From NCBI GenBank assembly GCA_934047225.1, contig OW203992.1, positions 20,077,501 through 20,141,500 on the forward strand: a stretch of 64,000 nucleotides of DNA, written 5' to 3'. Source of the stretch: Ypsolopha sequella (Eukaryota > Arthropoda > Insecta > Lepidoptera > Ypsolophidae). The notes beneath the pieces were generated by a model that worked only from the letters and a program-made list of their open reading frames with translations, did not search any database and had not been told where the DNA came from. Each line of letters starts with the position of its first letter. Position 1 is the first letter of the stretch. Of this stretch, positions 1 to 15,100 are shown piece after piece. Made by a program: the position numbers and the translations under genes.

Positions 1-180
1 TTCTTTGGTTTAATTTGTTCAGTTTGTGTCTTCAAGTAGAATTCTTTTCTGTCAACGCTCAATCTGAACGTACGTGCTTCTGTGAAGACGTTCTTGAACA
101 CGATGGTCGCAGTTCCGCCGACTTTAACCGGAACTGGACCTTGCGGCCTCGGGGTTGTGGCTGTTCCCGTTATATCGAAT
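1..180 (-). CDS. HYDIN: HYDIN exon w45 (C-terminal segment, runs off left edge)
   Basis: Acceptor TTTTTAG at 181-187. Enters with 1 base completing a Val codon split with w44. Encodes FDITGTATTPRPQGP, then IVFKNVFTEARTF and VDRKEFYLKT. The PQGP and FKN(V/I)F motifs are characteristic of the conserved HYDIN C-terminus. The frame is open to base 1, so the exon or its donor lies at or beyond the window edge. Confidence 0.92.
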
Positions 181-3100
181 CTAAAAATTAAATAAATTAA
201 AAACTTTATGACTCTATGGCATAAAGCCTTAGAGCACTACGAGTACAATACCTAGGAAAAAATATTTCTCTTCCAATAAAAACATTATTATAATTATTCA
301 TAACCTAAACAACGTTCAACACGTATTTGTAATCAGCAACATTTTTTTTCTTCTGAATATAGTTAAATATCCCCGCGTGAAGACAGACGTCTTCTACTCG
401 ATGTAATAATCTATTCTAGATCTATCTATTCTAGATATTCCCATTTAATGTCTCTCCTCCTTGTAATTTTTACATGAGATATCGGTACGACATTATATCC
501 CCAAGGGGGTGTCAGAGGTGTTCCCGAGTAGCAAGTCACAATCTATACTCGGTTACCCACATTTCAGTGAAGATTTTTTTTTTTGTTTTGTCTAGCCTGC
601 CACCAGCAGCCGTTTGGCAAAATAATATATTCTGCCACTAGCGGGGTGTGCTGCCACTAGCGGCAGAATAACAAAAATAATTATTCTACCACAAGTTTAT
701 GATTATTGAAATGTACTTCCCAACGTCAACTAGATAAGGTACAACATTCAATACCTACACGTTGGTTGAACGTAGTGAGTATAGCTACTGGTGGCTGAAT
801 AGCAGAAACAGCTATCCTGCCGCAAGTTAATTCATGGGCCACTTGAAACTATCAATACTGAAGTATTTTTATGACACAAATTAATTTCTGCTTCGGCTAC
901 GGCGCTGCGGGAAGTGCAGCCCCATCGCCCTTGCGTAACAAAGGCCAGGCACCCACGCTCGCCTTCGCAGCTTTGGCTTTCTATATACACTCTAGGGGTA
1001 GTAGCCAAAAGACTGTATAGAGTCGGGGTGTGCTGAGTCGGTCTTGCCCTTCTTCTTAGCAAGACTAATCGAATGGGAGGAGTTAGGCAAATATTTACAT
1101 TTCAATAATGTAGAATTGGTAGAATTATCTTGTGGTAGCATAATTATTTTTGTTAGTCTGCCGCTAGTGGTAGAATATATTATTTTGCTAAACGGCCGCG
1201 GGTGGCAGGCTAGACACTTTTTTTTTACGTCCCATAGAGCCGCCTCGTTTTTGTACTCCGGCGGCAAATATGGATCCTACAGCTTAAGAGGCGTCGTTAC
1301 GTCGCAAACCTTTATACAAACGCTGTCAACACATTGTGGGGTGTCTGTCTAGTAGGGAATGTTATGAAGTATAATATTTTAGGCTGAGCCCATTAATATT
1401 TTCTATATCTATGTTTAAGTCGAACTAAAAATCGTGAAGTTTGAATAATATCCTAACAACAAACCCCTAAAATACGTAAATTTAACAGTCTTTTCAAATT
1501 TTCAAATTTAACAGTGTTTTGTATTGTTTTAGATAAAATCGAAAAAATGAATGCGAGTCCAATATCGAAAATGTAATCTAGATTAATAATAAACAAAAAT
1601 AATGTTTGAAAACGTCCTTAGACTTGAAAAAAGGTGGTTACTCCTGAAACAAGTTTTCAATTTTGCGTCCGCGACGAAATTGGCACGATTGTGTTGTCCT
1701 CGCAAGTTTCATGGAGCGTGCACCCTATAGCAAACATGAAACAGCATGACATTTAGCCACGTGTCTTTCAAAACACGCAGACGGAATGCAAACACAAATG
1801 TGTCAATACCGCTCAAATCTCGTATTGGCAATACAAGATTTGAACCCGCGACCTCCGGATTACTCGTGGAGACATTCGAACCCTTGGACCACAGAGGCGA
1901 TTGGTGGTTTTAGTTTTTAGTCAGTGGTTATTTGCTGGATGATTGGTCGCCTGTTTATACAGACACGAAATAAAACTTACACAAATTCTCCAGCGACCGG
2001 TGAATTAAATGACACTTTACATGTTTGCTCGCCGAGCTCCGTAGGCTCAAACCATACTAGAAACTTTCCTTTTTCTGATGGACGCATTATGTATTCTTTG
2101 TCTGCTATGATGGAAGGATGGCTCACCTGCAATATATATGCGAAATTTTCAATAGGTATTCGCTTATAACTATACATATGTATATATTATATTCAGTGTC
2201 AAAGTCGAGTTAGTATACCATTTTTAACACCAAGCAACGGAGATACTATACCGTAGAGAGGAAATCAACCTTCCCGTCTGTGTGGTTCCTAACCCTCAGC
2301 CGAACTGGGATGCGGGTTCCCAACGGTGTAGAAATCTCCAACTTCTTCGTTTTAGCTGGCAAACACTTCAGGATCAGTTTGTAGAAGTATGATTCTACTA
2401 GATTGTTACGGACTTCGAGTTGTTCTTCCGTTACTCCGACCACTAATGGCGAGTATGTCAAAAGAAGTGGTTTCTATAAAAAAAAAAAAGTTTTGGTTCG
2501 TCTAACAAAGATACTTGAAAAAACAGCCGTTTTTAAGACTGTTTTCGTTCTAAAACCACATATTGAATCTTACGCTAGAATTGCTCTTGACGCTTATCTT
2601 GTCGGGATGGAGGACTGCATCACTCTCACTGAAGATCTCGAACTCTGCGTCGACTTGAAGCTTGTTCTCGACGAGGATTTCCTTCTGGACGGTCTCCCTG
2701 GCGTAAGATACAAGTGTGACAGCGTCCACAACGCCGCTCGGTGTGACCGTCACGTTTATGTAGTAATACTGGTACTCTCTTGTCTCTTCGTTTATGAATA
2801 CCACCTGAAAATGGCATGTTTGAGGCAAACTTATTTTCTGCTGTTTTTTTTATTTTGTTACGGTTTTGGTCAACATTCAATGAGTCCAAAAGTTGATATA
2901 AACTGACCTTGATGGACATCACACATTCGGCGAAGCAGATGAAAGTCCACCGGCAGATGGCGAAGGTTTCTCCCCAGACCTTGATCGTCTCCGGATGTTT
3001 CATTTCGTAGAAAGCCTCGAATTTTTCTGGCGTCGTTTTTATTACTTCCGAATACACGACGTATGACTCATATTCCTTGAAAATCATTACGCATGTTTTG

Positions 3101-6100
3101 TAAAACGGTTTTAATAGGCACGTTTTATTGTTGCTGGACTACATGCCTAACGTCATAACCATACAATTTCGGCTTTCTGATGGCGAGGATGATAATGCGA
3201 CGTTCAGCGTCTTGGAGCACAGCTCCTGATTAAAAAGCTGGCATTGTATCGGTAACGTAATTAACACAAGTAGGTAGTCAGCAACAACAATAGGCAAGTG
3301 TTAAAAACATTTTATAATGTCAGCTCCCGTGAGCTTTAATATATAAAAGAAATATGCAATCCTACGATTTCAACAGTTCTTGGAAATGAAATCATATTAG
3401 ATGATTTGATGATTTTGATGGCATTCGGCTCTACTTGAAGAAGTTGTCGTTCGTGGAAAGTAAACACAACTCTGATCATTGCCGAGAATCCCACTCCCAC
3501 TTCGGATACATACCGGTGCTGTATGATAAACTTTCAGTTCTTCTGTGTGGTTTTGCTTCGCTGCTACGCGTATATCTATGGTGCCGTTAGGTTCGGGGGA
3601 TCGGGCCTCACCTTCCAACGACAGATACAGTGATTGGTCTCCTAATGGAGAAAACAGCACTCTAGTCTGGAAGTTTTTAAGCAGTGCAAATTAACAAAAT
3701 GCAGTAGGAGTCAAAATAAAATACGTTATAACATATCTACTGCTACAATGTCCCGATGGCACAAATTAACTAACATGCTCTGTTCCGACAAACTTCGGCT
3801 TGAAATGGATAGGAATTGTGAACGTCGAGTTCGGTTCAATTTGAAATTCACTCAGAGTCTCGAAACATCCGGGGTTTGATACTTCTCCACATACTAGCCA
3901 CGGTCTGTCAGTACTGAAAAAAAAGTTTTTTTCTTTTCAGTAATTGTATACAAAAATAACATTTTCACTACTAATATTCGTCCAGCGGTGCTATTGTGTA
4001 TCTTTCAATCAGTGTCCAACTACGAGGGGAGGCTGAAAAGTAACCTACCTAACTATGAAAGAAAAGACGTAACTGGATAGTTTATTTTTATTTTTCTATA
4101 TAGTCCCCTGCTAATAAAATGCAGTTATTAAATTTTTCCAATATTGAATTTAAGCCATTAAAAAAAAAAAAACGGTTTGTCGTCAAAATAGTCAGAAACC
4201 GCTGCCTTCATTTCGTCATCGGTCATAAATCGTCGTCCCCTGAGGTCTTTCTTGAGAAGTCTAAACAGAAAATAGTCACAGGGGGCTAGATCTGGACTAT
4301 AAGGGGGGTGGTCAATGGTTTCGAAGCCATTGTCTTTAATTGCTAGCTTTGTTGTGCGTGCGGTATGCACTGGTGCGTTATCGCGCAAAATCAGAATTCC
4401 TTTGCTTAGTTTACCTCGCCGTTTTTCTTTTATTGTCTCTCTTAGTTGATATAATAAGTTTGAGTAATAATCAGCATTCATTGTAGTTTTCTTCGGTAAA
4501 TAATCTATGAGCAAAATCCCTTCTGTGTCCCAAAAGATTGTAGCCATAAGTTTACCGGCCGATGGACAGACCTTAAATTTCCGAGGCGGCTTCTCATCCT
4601 TAAATTTCCACTGTAACGACTCTTGCTTACTTTCCGGGTCCCATTGTCGAATCCAAGTCTCATTACATGTTACAATTCTAGAAATTATTTCTTCCTCTTT
4701 CCCTCGACTCATGTCCAAAAACTCTTCGCAACATTTGACACGCCTCTCCATGTCAAATGCAGTCAACATTCTAGGGACCCAACGTGCACTAACCTTGGAC
4801 ATGTTCAAATGCTCATGAATTATTTCATTGACTAGCTCTTTACTGACGCCCACATCTCTAGCTATCTCCCACTGCTTCACTCGTCGGTCCTCTAATATAA
4901 TTTTTTTTTACCCTGGCTACATTTTCATCGGTGACGGCCGAAACTGGTCTTCCGCTACGAGGATCATCTTCGAGGCTCTCACGACCTAATTTAAACTGCC
5001 TTGACCAAAACTTTATAACAAATTCGGAAGAACACGAACTGCCAAACACACGTGACATACGCTGTCTGATCTCCGAAGGCGTATTCCCTTCTTTAGTCAA
5101 AAACTTAATCACCGCACGCTGCTCGATTTTATCCATTTTCACTTTTTCTACCGACTTGTTTGCAACAATTGTAGGAGACGAATAAACGTGATGCAATAAA
5201 CAAATGAATGTAATACATTTTGAAAATAGAATAACAAACGAATATAAATCCATACCAGCCAGCATTATTTTTGTATATATTTCTGACCAAGGAGATTACA
5301 TGTCAGCCGCCCTACGTACCTAAATAGGCCAAGCAACGAATTCTCAAAGAAAGGTATAGAGGGAAATGGTTGGAACACAATTTTTGACTACGTAATGTTG
5401 TTTGGACTAGTTAGGAGGTAAACATATGAAAAGTCCCTGCTCCTAGCCCTAATGTTGGGGGGCGGGGGGGTTCGAAGATCCCTTTTTTTTGGTTTTGTGC
5501 ATATATCTCGGAAAGTATGCGTTATAGCGACATAAAACTACAGACAAAATGAAAGCTGATTAAATTTTATACAAGTTTTATTCAGTCAAGTTTTTCGATA
5601 TCTTGTATAGTTTTAGAGATATCAGCTCTTGAAAGTCTGTAAATTTGGAAAAAAACATTTTTGCTTCACATTTTTGCTCTTTTTGACCGGATAACTCTTC
5701 AACAATGCATCGATGTCTAAATAGCACCATCCATCCATCCATCAGCCTGTATTTGTCCACTGCTGGACATAGGCTTCCCCAATATTACGCCACTCTTGGC
5801 GGTCCAGCATCCTCATCCAGCTGCCATCCACCACTTCCTTCAGATCGTCAGCCCAACGGGCACGCACAAGGGCAGCCTACGCTACGCTTTGGTGTACGTG
5901 GTCTCCATTCCAATTCCAACGTTTCCCTCTATACCTTTTCATTGCTTGGCCTAAAATTGTACAGTTGTAACTGTCAAACGATCGAATTCTGATTGTGTAA
6001 GGGTAAGTGCGCGTCTGAAGTGACGTCACAGTGCGTTGCGATATAAACATCCACTGAAGGCAATTTAGACAGCAGACTACGACGTGGGCGGACCACGGGC

Positions 6101-9100
6101 CCTCAAAGTGGGAACATTGGCGTCTCCAGAGTTTTATTATGGCAAGGGCACTGGGGGGCCAAGGAGGGGCCAGCCTGACACAAAATTGGTTTTCTTAAAA
6201 ATTATGGTTTATTAAAATGAAATGTCCATAGGAATCGAAAATCACATAAAATATGAAACTTCCTTTTTAGTAGAAGTGATAACTGAAATAATTGTTTCCT
6301 GCCGGGTAGAATTGTGAAATCACCATGAATAGGGTGTCCTAAGACGGTCATTTTCAGATGTGTAGGGAAGTCAGATTCGAATCCTGGGCGCTGGCTGGGG
6401 GAGGGGTCGAAGAGGCACCTCGGCCATTATTTTTTTCAAATGCTACTAGAGATACGCCCACGATTCTAATCTGACTTTCCTCCACATCTGAAAATGATCT
6501 TCTTAGACGACATTCATTCATGGTGAATATTTCATAATTCTACCTGCCAGATATATTTTTGTTTCCTTTCGTATGGACTCTCAATTAGACTATTAATCAC
6601 ACGTTCTTAGCCATTAATATCAAACAATATAAACAGTATGAATATCTAGCAATTCCTGCAGAGTCTATAGCACCTAACATTGAGCACTTCATTTTGCATC
6701 AAGTAAAACTGAACTCTATGATGTTTGACTTTTTAGATTCTAAGTCGGTCACCCTTGTGCTTGCTTGGTCGAAACTGAAACATATTTGATCGATTTTTCT
6801 GAGGGGAACGTACCCACCTATGCCCATACCTAGCTACGCCATGAGCTGGAAAACTATAGAGTCGCAGATAATATAATATATACATAAATATACTCACGCC
6901 TGTCTCCTAGAGAGGTAGGCAGAAACTACAGATTCCCATCTGCTACGATCCTGACACACCTCTTTAGCCTCTTCCACATCCATCAATCTAGTCATACAAG
7001 CTCTTCTATTCCGAGTACTTTTAACATTGCCCTTCTTCAATATGTCACCAATATAATAATATAATTTATAGCACACTGTGCGTAAAATGACCGCTTTACG
7101 CACGGTGCGTAAAGTCTGCATTTTCCGCACTTGTGCTTTAATAGTATATTTCATTACGAGTGCGGAAAGCCTGTCATTGCAAAGAGTTCCGACAAATGTC
7201 TACCCGAGCCGAGGCGCAGCCGAAGGTGAGGGTTGACAGTCGGAACAAGTTGCAATGACGGTTCCGCACGTGTATTGAACAACTATTTTTAATACAGTTG
7301 CGAAAAAATGAAGCAATTTAATAAAATAATAAAAACACAATAAACTCAACTAACTAATACTCCACGCAATAAATTCGTCGTATGTAGATATGTAGCGACT
7401 TTTTGACTTTTCCGGTAAAATGTTCTCCGAAGCATTTTGTGCAATTATACTGAGTTCCGGTGGTGTTAATTCAAATAAAATATCGTCGAAATTACTCATT
7501 TTGTACAACAAACAACTAAACCCGCAAAGAAATTTTTTGGAAAATGGCGCCAACCGTAAAAGAATATAAGCAGAGATTTTTTTTGTTTTCTTCATCTATT
7601 CTGGGTAGGCAAAGGGAACTATGCCCATACAGCCAAGTCTTAAGTAGAATTTTTTTATTGATATAAAATGAAATGAAACCTAACCTAACTAATCGAATCA
7701 AATCATTAAATCTGATATTGAAACAAATTAGTAGCTTCTTTTTAGAAATATTTGCATGAATCATAAAAACTTCTATGATTTTTTTTTAGTAAAATCTTCG
7801 TGGTTGTTGTTTTCTTTTTAATAGACATTATTTTGACAGTTGGGAAAGAGAACGCACGAGTTCGGAAAAGGTAAAGAAAAAGCTCGAGTATGTAATAGCC
7901 CACATCCCGAACGCTATACGTCCCTGCAATACGCCACTTTTTGAGCAACTGTATTAAAAAAAATTATACGAAACTCGTGCGAGAAACTTTTTCTCGACTC
8001 GTGTGATTGCAGCACTCGCCTTCGGCTCGTGCCGCAAACTCACACTCGTCAGAAAACGTTTCATCGCTCTCGTATCGTAATATACTATTACATCAGCAGT
8101 GAAGGTATAATGCATAAAATAACATAAATCTTACGGGTTTGTAACAGAAACATATTCCGTCGCAGTCCCTCTGACTGGGGCCTCGAAGTGCATTGATAGA
8201 TTCTGTATAGATCCTGCTTCAACACATGTTGCATTCAATACTAATTCCAACGGCTTGTAATTTTCGAAATTAAGAGAAATCTGTAATAAGTATAGGTAAA
8301 AAAAGAGACAAATATTATAAATCGGTATGCCTCACTTCCATAAGTACATAGATATCATAATAATGTGCTATAACATAATTTGAGGCATTGGGACATTCGT
8401 TCCTTTCGTAATAATTTTGCACGAGTGTCCCAATGTCTAATTACGTTCAGTTGCACACAATACTTTATTTACGACCATCAAAAATATCGTCTTTATTTAT
8501 AATATTTTCAACTAACAATTTCATGAGAAGTCATTCGTTCTTGAGTCTCGGGCGCGTCGTTCCGGTAACGCTGCCTTGAAGGCCAATCAGCATAAAGGGG
8601 CGTGACTTAAGAAATAAGGTCGGGACTTATTTCTCGTCTCTGTTGTTGATTGGCTTTCTAGCGGTGTTATAATAAATTGGGACAATCGCAGCGCAGCATC
8701 GCGGTGTTATAATGTAATATTATAACATCGGGTAACAATGTAGGTACTTAGAAAATTGCTTTTGATGTTGCAGTTACCTTATTACAGTATGGAAGTAGAT
8801 AAATATATATAAGCTGATTGTAAAAATATATACCTTAACTATATTTACTAGCGCTGATTTCGAGAAATCTTTGAAAAACCACAAAAAATGTATTCCCCTG
8901 GTGGACCGATATATATGAAAAAAATGTAGATTATAACTGTCCAATTACAGGAAAACTATAGCTATTTAAAAATAGTTGAACACAAATGAGAAATATAAAA
9001 AAATAAAATAAATAAAACAAATACAATATAGGTATCAAATTGTAGCTGATTGTAAAAATATATAGCTTGGCTATATTTACTCGCATCTATTTCGGGAAAT

Positions 9101-12100
9101 CTTCGAAGAATCACAAAGAAATGTATGTGCCCCCTTATCTCCAAAACTGGTGAACCGAAAAATGAGAAACTAAATCATGGTAATGTATGCTTACGTAAAG
9201 ATTACAGGAAAAATATAGCGGTATATAGAAATTCATGAAAACAAAATAACAAAATTAAAATTTTCACCCACGATATGGAACTCTAGGTATGCGAGTGAGA
9301 CTTCCGATTTGACCGGTTTTCTTTTTATTCAAATGACAAAACTTAAAAGGCATCCTCGTTTATATTGCAGTATAGCAATAAAACGTTTTGAGCTAGGATT
9401 CGAAATGGTGGTAAAAGCTTAATAGTAAGACGTACGTAAGTAAGTACTCGTATTTATATTAGCAACGTGTGTTTCGTAGGTTTTCTTTTAAAATTAAAAC
9501 GGAATACATAGAAGATAGGTCTATTATGCTTGCACTGGCACCACAGTAAACTTACATCTGCTTTCATGAAGGGGCTATTCCTCAAAGGTCTGCAGGATAC
9601 TGTAAAGGTAACATTAGTGTGAGGAGCGATGTAGCCCTTCAAGGGTGTCAACGTGAACTCGTCCGACTGTATTGGTTGCCACCAGAACCTGCGGAAAAAC
9701 CATTGAGTAACCTTTGCCAATTTAAGTTTCTATCATTAAAAGGATAATGTATTTATTTTTGCATTTATAATTAAAATACCGAGTGTAAATATAGTGTAAA
9801 TCATCACACTAAACATCTAAACAATATTCCTAACTGACACCAACGCGAATGAGAATGAATTTTTAAACCTTTTTCTTAATTTCCTTGGATTATCAGTAGG
9901 ATTTGTAGTTTTAATGAGTATTAAAATTGATCGTATTTTACCTGGTACCAAAATTCCCGTTATTCATTAGTACGACTTTAAGCACCTTTCGACCCCTTCT
10001 TCGTATGTTCCCAAATTCTAACGCTTCTTGAGTAAACTTTAAATCCATTCCAGACGCACTCCCCCTTAATAGAACCAAGGGCCTCTCATCGTCGAAAACT
10101 TTTATGTCTAACTGAAAAATAAAAAAATAATATAAATAAAAGTATTTGGTTAGATTGCATTAGTCGCAATGCAACAATAAAATAAGTTTAGATCACTGAA
10201 ACTGATTTATGAATAAACGTCATTAATTGACTAATGTACTTAATAAAATAACATGAAAATTAAAGTGAAACATATTTCGGGCCCTATTTTGGGTCTGATT
10301 GTGATGCCGGACCCAGAGTAGGGCCCGAATTACGTATACACATTTATAGTAAAGAGTACTACTTTAATTTTCATGAAACTGATTTAATATTTTTAGGACC
10401 AGGCTCCCTAAATTGCGGAGTTTTTGCATAAATATGCTGAGTCAACTACACACTTGATGAATGTAAAATTTAAATGTATATTTTTCGGACCTTCATCTTG
10501 ACAATGCAAAGCCAGAGTCACCTGCCTTAATGGATAATTCGACAGATAAAATTTTTGAAAAATTATGTTGTTTGGAATGTTTTTTTTTTCTAATGCAGTC
10601 TGAGTTTTATGTCTAAAATAAATACTCACAGCAAGAAAACACAGTTTACTAAAATCTACAAAGAAAAAAATAAACCTAAATAATTCATTGTAGTTTTTAT
10701 CGATTTTAACCTTGAAATCAGACTCATTCTGAAACATTTCGCGCGTATTTTGGCGCACGAGATTTTCAACTTTATCAATGTCAGTCTCCGGGTTATTTAT
10801 AATAGCAAAGCCGCTGTGCGCTGAAGGAAGGCCTCGTCTTAACACAACAAAATCAGTGGGACGAGCTGATCTGCAGCCAAGTTCAGAGTTCTCTACTTGC
10901 GACTGACTCTTCAGATCGAACCTGTCTCCTGGCATCCGGTGAAAGAGAGTCCGGGTTCTGGCTGCACGCTGTACCGTCTATTAACATCGGCACGCAGCTG
11001 TACAGGGTATCTTTCTCCCTAGCTGTCAGCCTCAGACACGGCGCGAGGACGAATGAGTCACATCGCTGCCGGTGTGGCACAAGCATCGATCAGCTCGGAC
11101 ACCACGGCCTTTTCCGCGCCACGCCAGTATATATGACGTCATCCGGCGGGCTCTTGCCACCGCCAATGTGCCAACTATTCAAGAGCCGAAGGACATAACA
11201 TAACACGTGACGATGGCAAAAGGGCCGATGGGATGACATTAATTCCATGTATGAACGGCAGAGCCTTGGTGTGGACGCAACGTATATCGACATACTAGCA
11301 CCGTCCTACATCAGGGTTAATGCCGTCAGGGCTGGTGCGGTTGTGGCAGCGGCTGTGGGGATTAAGAGGCGCATGTCTGCAGCCCTTAGATCGGACTGGG
11401 GTCCAGATGCTAAGCTCCTTTTTAAAGATTAATCTGCACGGCAGGTCGACGCTTGGCTGGCGACCGAAGGCTGGCGCATATCTTGGCTAGATAATCTGGC
11501 AATCCAAAGAGGAAACGCTGCCAGCCTTCTAGGTACACTTCCACATGACGGTAGCGATCTAGATAGGATTTTTTATTATAGGTTTTACAAGGGTTTTAGG
11601 TCAATGTTGGGTTTTTTGTTTTAGATAAATTTTATTTCATAGTAGGCTGAGAAATGAGTGCTCTCTAAGGGTATGTGGATGGAAAAGTCGAAAGCAGGGT
11701 CTTTGACTTAAGATCTTTGTTTGGACTAGTTAGGAAATAAACATACTAAAAGTCCTTATCCCTCCGAGTCGAGCCCGAGGGGGGGGGGGCACAAAGAAGA
11801 TCCCGTTTTTTGGTTTTTTGCTTACATCTCAACAACAGCTGGTTCTATAGACTTGAAATTTTGCATATAGATACCTTATATAGTGAAGGCGTCCACTAAG
11901 AAAGGATTTTTCAAAACACACCCCTTAAGGGGGTGAAACGGGTGTCCAAAGTTTGTAAGGGGAAACAAGATTAGTTAGACTATTTTATTCGAGACTTCAC
12001 AGGAGTACTCTTATCTATAAATGTGTTTCAAGTTTTTTCAAAATTCAACCCCTAAAAGGGGGAAATGGGGTAAAAATTTTGAAAATCAACATGGGTATCG

Positions 12101-15100
12101 TTTGAATGGTTTATCGGGTCGCTGATTACGAAAACAACAACGATTTTAAAATCCAACGTGGTTGACGTGAAAAAGGCTTTGAAATTCGACCATTTTTCGA
12201 AGCTCATAGCTAGGCAAAGATTGGAGATAGATAAAAAGTGTGAAAGCTAAAGTTGTAGAAAATTTTATCAGCTTTCATTATGTAGTAAAACAAAATTTCG
12301 TACAATGCACGGTTTTCGAGATGTAAGCAAAAAACCAAAAAACGGGATCTTCTTTGTGCCCCCCCCCCCTCGGGCTCGACTCTGAGGGGCAAGGACTTTT
12401 AGCATGTTTATCTCCTAACTAGTCCAAACAAAGTTCCTAAGTCAAAGATCCTGCTTTCGACTTTTCCATCCACAAATTATTCGTTGCTTAAGCTATAGGT
12501 AGATTTTGAATGTTATTTAAGTATTATTTTGTTTCAATAAATATCCTCCATATTTTATGTTGAATTATTTGTTTTCGAAAAGCTTGACATATTAAAAGAA
12601 AATACCTACTCAGGCAAGTACTTACTTTCCAAAAAATCACTGTCCAATTAAATTAAATGGTACTTACCTACTTTTATGAACATAATTTCACACAATAATT
12701 AATTCAACATAAAATAATAATTTGGTTTAGCTATATAAACTTATTTAATTGTTGCATTGCAAATTACTTCTTACCCTTATCCTTAAGATCTAGAAACCGG
12801 TCGCTAAAAGGAACAAATAAATACTGTGGAACTATAGTACGGGTGGGGTATCAAATGCAAGGGCTTATAAGCTGATTGTAAAAATATACTATATTTCAGC
12901 CACTCGTTTTCTAAAAAACAAAACCCATTTGGGCTCCTTCAGGCGAAAACGGCTAAAGGATTTTTTGTGAAACGTACCAACGTCAAATGACTCGTAATAT
13001 CCTCATGTCTAGTCTACCTTATGAAAGCACAAAAAATTATTAATATTCACAAAATTCATTTTATGAAAATTGCTTTCATTTCAATCCAGGAGCAAACTGT
13101 ATTCTGTATGTAAAACTTCATGAAAATAATTTTGAAAATATAAACGCTTATATTTTTTTTTCTCGAAGTCAAGGTCTAACGAATAATTTGACGTACATTT
13201 CGCAAAATGTCCTTCAGCCTTTTTCTGGCGTGTTTTGAAAATGATTAAATGTTTTTTAGACAACGAATGGCTGAAATGTAATGATGTAGTACATTTTTAC
13301 AATCAGCTCCTAAAGCTAATATCCTCATTTCTAATGTTATGAAAGCACAAAAGATTATAAACGTTAATATTCACTAAATTCATTTCATGACAATTCCTTT
13401 CATTTCAATCAACGAGCAAACTGTATTCTGTACGTAAAACTTCATGAAAATATTAACGTTTTTTTTTTTGGAAGAGGTTTCAGAAAAAAATGAATAAAAA
13501 TGATGACGTCATAAAAACCAAACATGTATCCTCTAAGAAAGTAATATTCTTTATCTACAACTTATTACGAACCCATTGACACCACTCCATGCTTCAATCG
13601 TCGAGGAGCCCACGCCACGGAAACTGAATTTTTTAACACTTGTATTGTGTCCAGACTATTATTGTATAAGGTGTCTTTGGTTGATAATTGTATCGATTCG
13701 GTGTAACACGTTTTAACTTATTTGACAGGACTAAACTTAATTTAAGTGTTCTATCTTTTTCTTTCTGTATCGTAAAGACAAAGACAGGACGCTCAAAATA
13801 AGGTTAGTTAAGTTGTGTTGCGCCGAATCGACCTAATAGCCAAATTCCAACAGGAGACTCTGTAAGTGGTCAAGACCAAGTTTCAATGACCTAAGTGCCT
13901 AACAGAAGTTAAGAGAACAGACCTGAGCGTGGAGATCTCTGATGAGACCGACAGGCTTAAATCGTATCTTCAACGGCATTCTGCTGTGTGGCTTGATCTT
14001 TACTTTATTTGGTATAACTTTAAGAGAAGCTAATGCTTTTTCCAAGTCCTTCTCTCGATGTTTTTTGTTTTTAATGCTTTTGTATTCTTTTAAAGTCTGA
14101 ATTCTAAAACGAAATTACAAAGAACATTATCAATCAACACATATCAGAAAAGAGTAGAACCCGTTGTGTTTGTACATTGAAGAAAAGAGAAAGGGGGTGA
14201 CTAAAAAAGAGTAATGCAACACAAATCAGCGATTTTAAGAATTGTCCTTCTGCCTGTTTGTTTGTTCGTGCACATCTCCGCAACTACGGATTTTCATGTA
14301 GTTTTCACAGGTGTACAGATCTTTAATTTGGATTAGAATATAATCGGGTGTCGGAAAAAAAGATTTTTGGAATTTACTTTTCTACTTTTAGAAGTTACAC
14401 AACAAATAATAAATTCCTGGCCATGGAGGCCTATACACGTCACGATTAGTCACGAACGATTATTTAAAAGAAAAAAAAAAATGAAAACTTTAGTTAGAAT
14501 TATGTAGCGTATAAAATTTTAGTACATAAAAAATCAAAAGGTGGCGCTGTTCATTATTAGAACGCGCATAAATAAATATTTAATTATTTTGTTTAAATAG
14601 TGTCATCTATTTGGTAATAAAAAGTTTTATAGCGAAATTAATTGCTGCAATTGTATAACAGATGGTGATACATTCTTTCATAAAATCACTGTTCTATAAC
14701 TTATTATCCAACTTAAAAACTGGGATACTTTTTGTTACGGGATTTCCAAGGGATTACACTGTGATCGCATTATCTTCTTCTACGCGGACGAAATCGCGCG
14801 CAACAGCTAGTACACTATAAATTAAAACAACAAAGCAAAAGAGTTCACCCAGTAGATGGCAAAGTATTTTGTTTAAGCGAGGGATTAGCGTCCAACTCTG
14901 CTGGGAAGCAAAGGCTGGTGGCTTCAGAGCCGGTTCCAATATCTTCGCCGACTGTGGATATGTCACGGAAGGAAAGAGTCGCCTTGATCGGAACTTGGCT
15001 GTGGTTCATCACCTCTATCTCTCGGACAACTTTTTCACCTACTTTGACATGTCCGAGGTCGTAGCTTTTATGACATCCTTCGTAGAGATCAAACAGAAGT

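Larger units (their letters stand above)
181..1980. other. Intron w44-w45 (1.8 kb)
   Basis: It holds a MITE at 590-1217 and a possible tRNA-like SINE head near 1807-1905. The start (about 480-520) contains GGTGTCAGAGGTGTTCC, also found near 58630 and inverted near 47160, so it is a dispersed-repeat fragment. The rest is AT-rich with no coding signal seen. Confidence 0.7.
3914..8134. other. Intron w38-w39 (4.2 kb), repeat-filled
   Basis: Contents in order: mariner 4023-5316; foldback fragment 5385-5680; RTE LINE 3' tail on the minus strand 5725-5990; inverted-repeat element 6299-6551; dispersed Lepidoptera-type repeat 6893-7030. From about 7070 to 8090 there is sequence rich in GTGCGGAA / CTCGTGC blocks that looks like further MITE material but has no clear ends. 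Confidence 0.7.
10112..13922. other. Intron w35-w36 (3.8 kb), repeat-filled
   Basis: It contains a hairpin element (10252-10376), a LINE fragment (10840-11560), a foldback (11675-12473), an inverted-end element (12871-13307), a direct repeat of about 115 bp (13022-13140 and 13340-13455) and a palindromic MITE (13691-13831). The minus-strand open frame at 10408-10935 is the shadow of the LINE fragment and flanking sequence. Confidence 0.75.

Noticed and set aside
992..1352. Overlapping open frames on both strands
   Set aside because: They fall in a MITE that recurs at 59628-60016 without a conserved frame.
2403..2906. 167-residue plus-strand open frame
   Set aside because: Shadow of HYDIN exons w42 and w43 on the opposite strand.
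3076..3160. Upstream extension of exon w41
   Set aside because: The frame is open, but the only phase-0 acceptor (GTAG) lacks a pyrimidine tract and the extension adds residues where the family alignment is already gap-free.
10408..10935. 175-residue minus-strand open frame, considered as an extra HYDIN exon
   Set aside because: It overlaps, in antisense, a plus-strand LINE fragment starting near 10840, and the w35-w36 junction is already continuous with the family, leaving no room for an exon.
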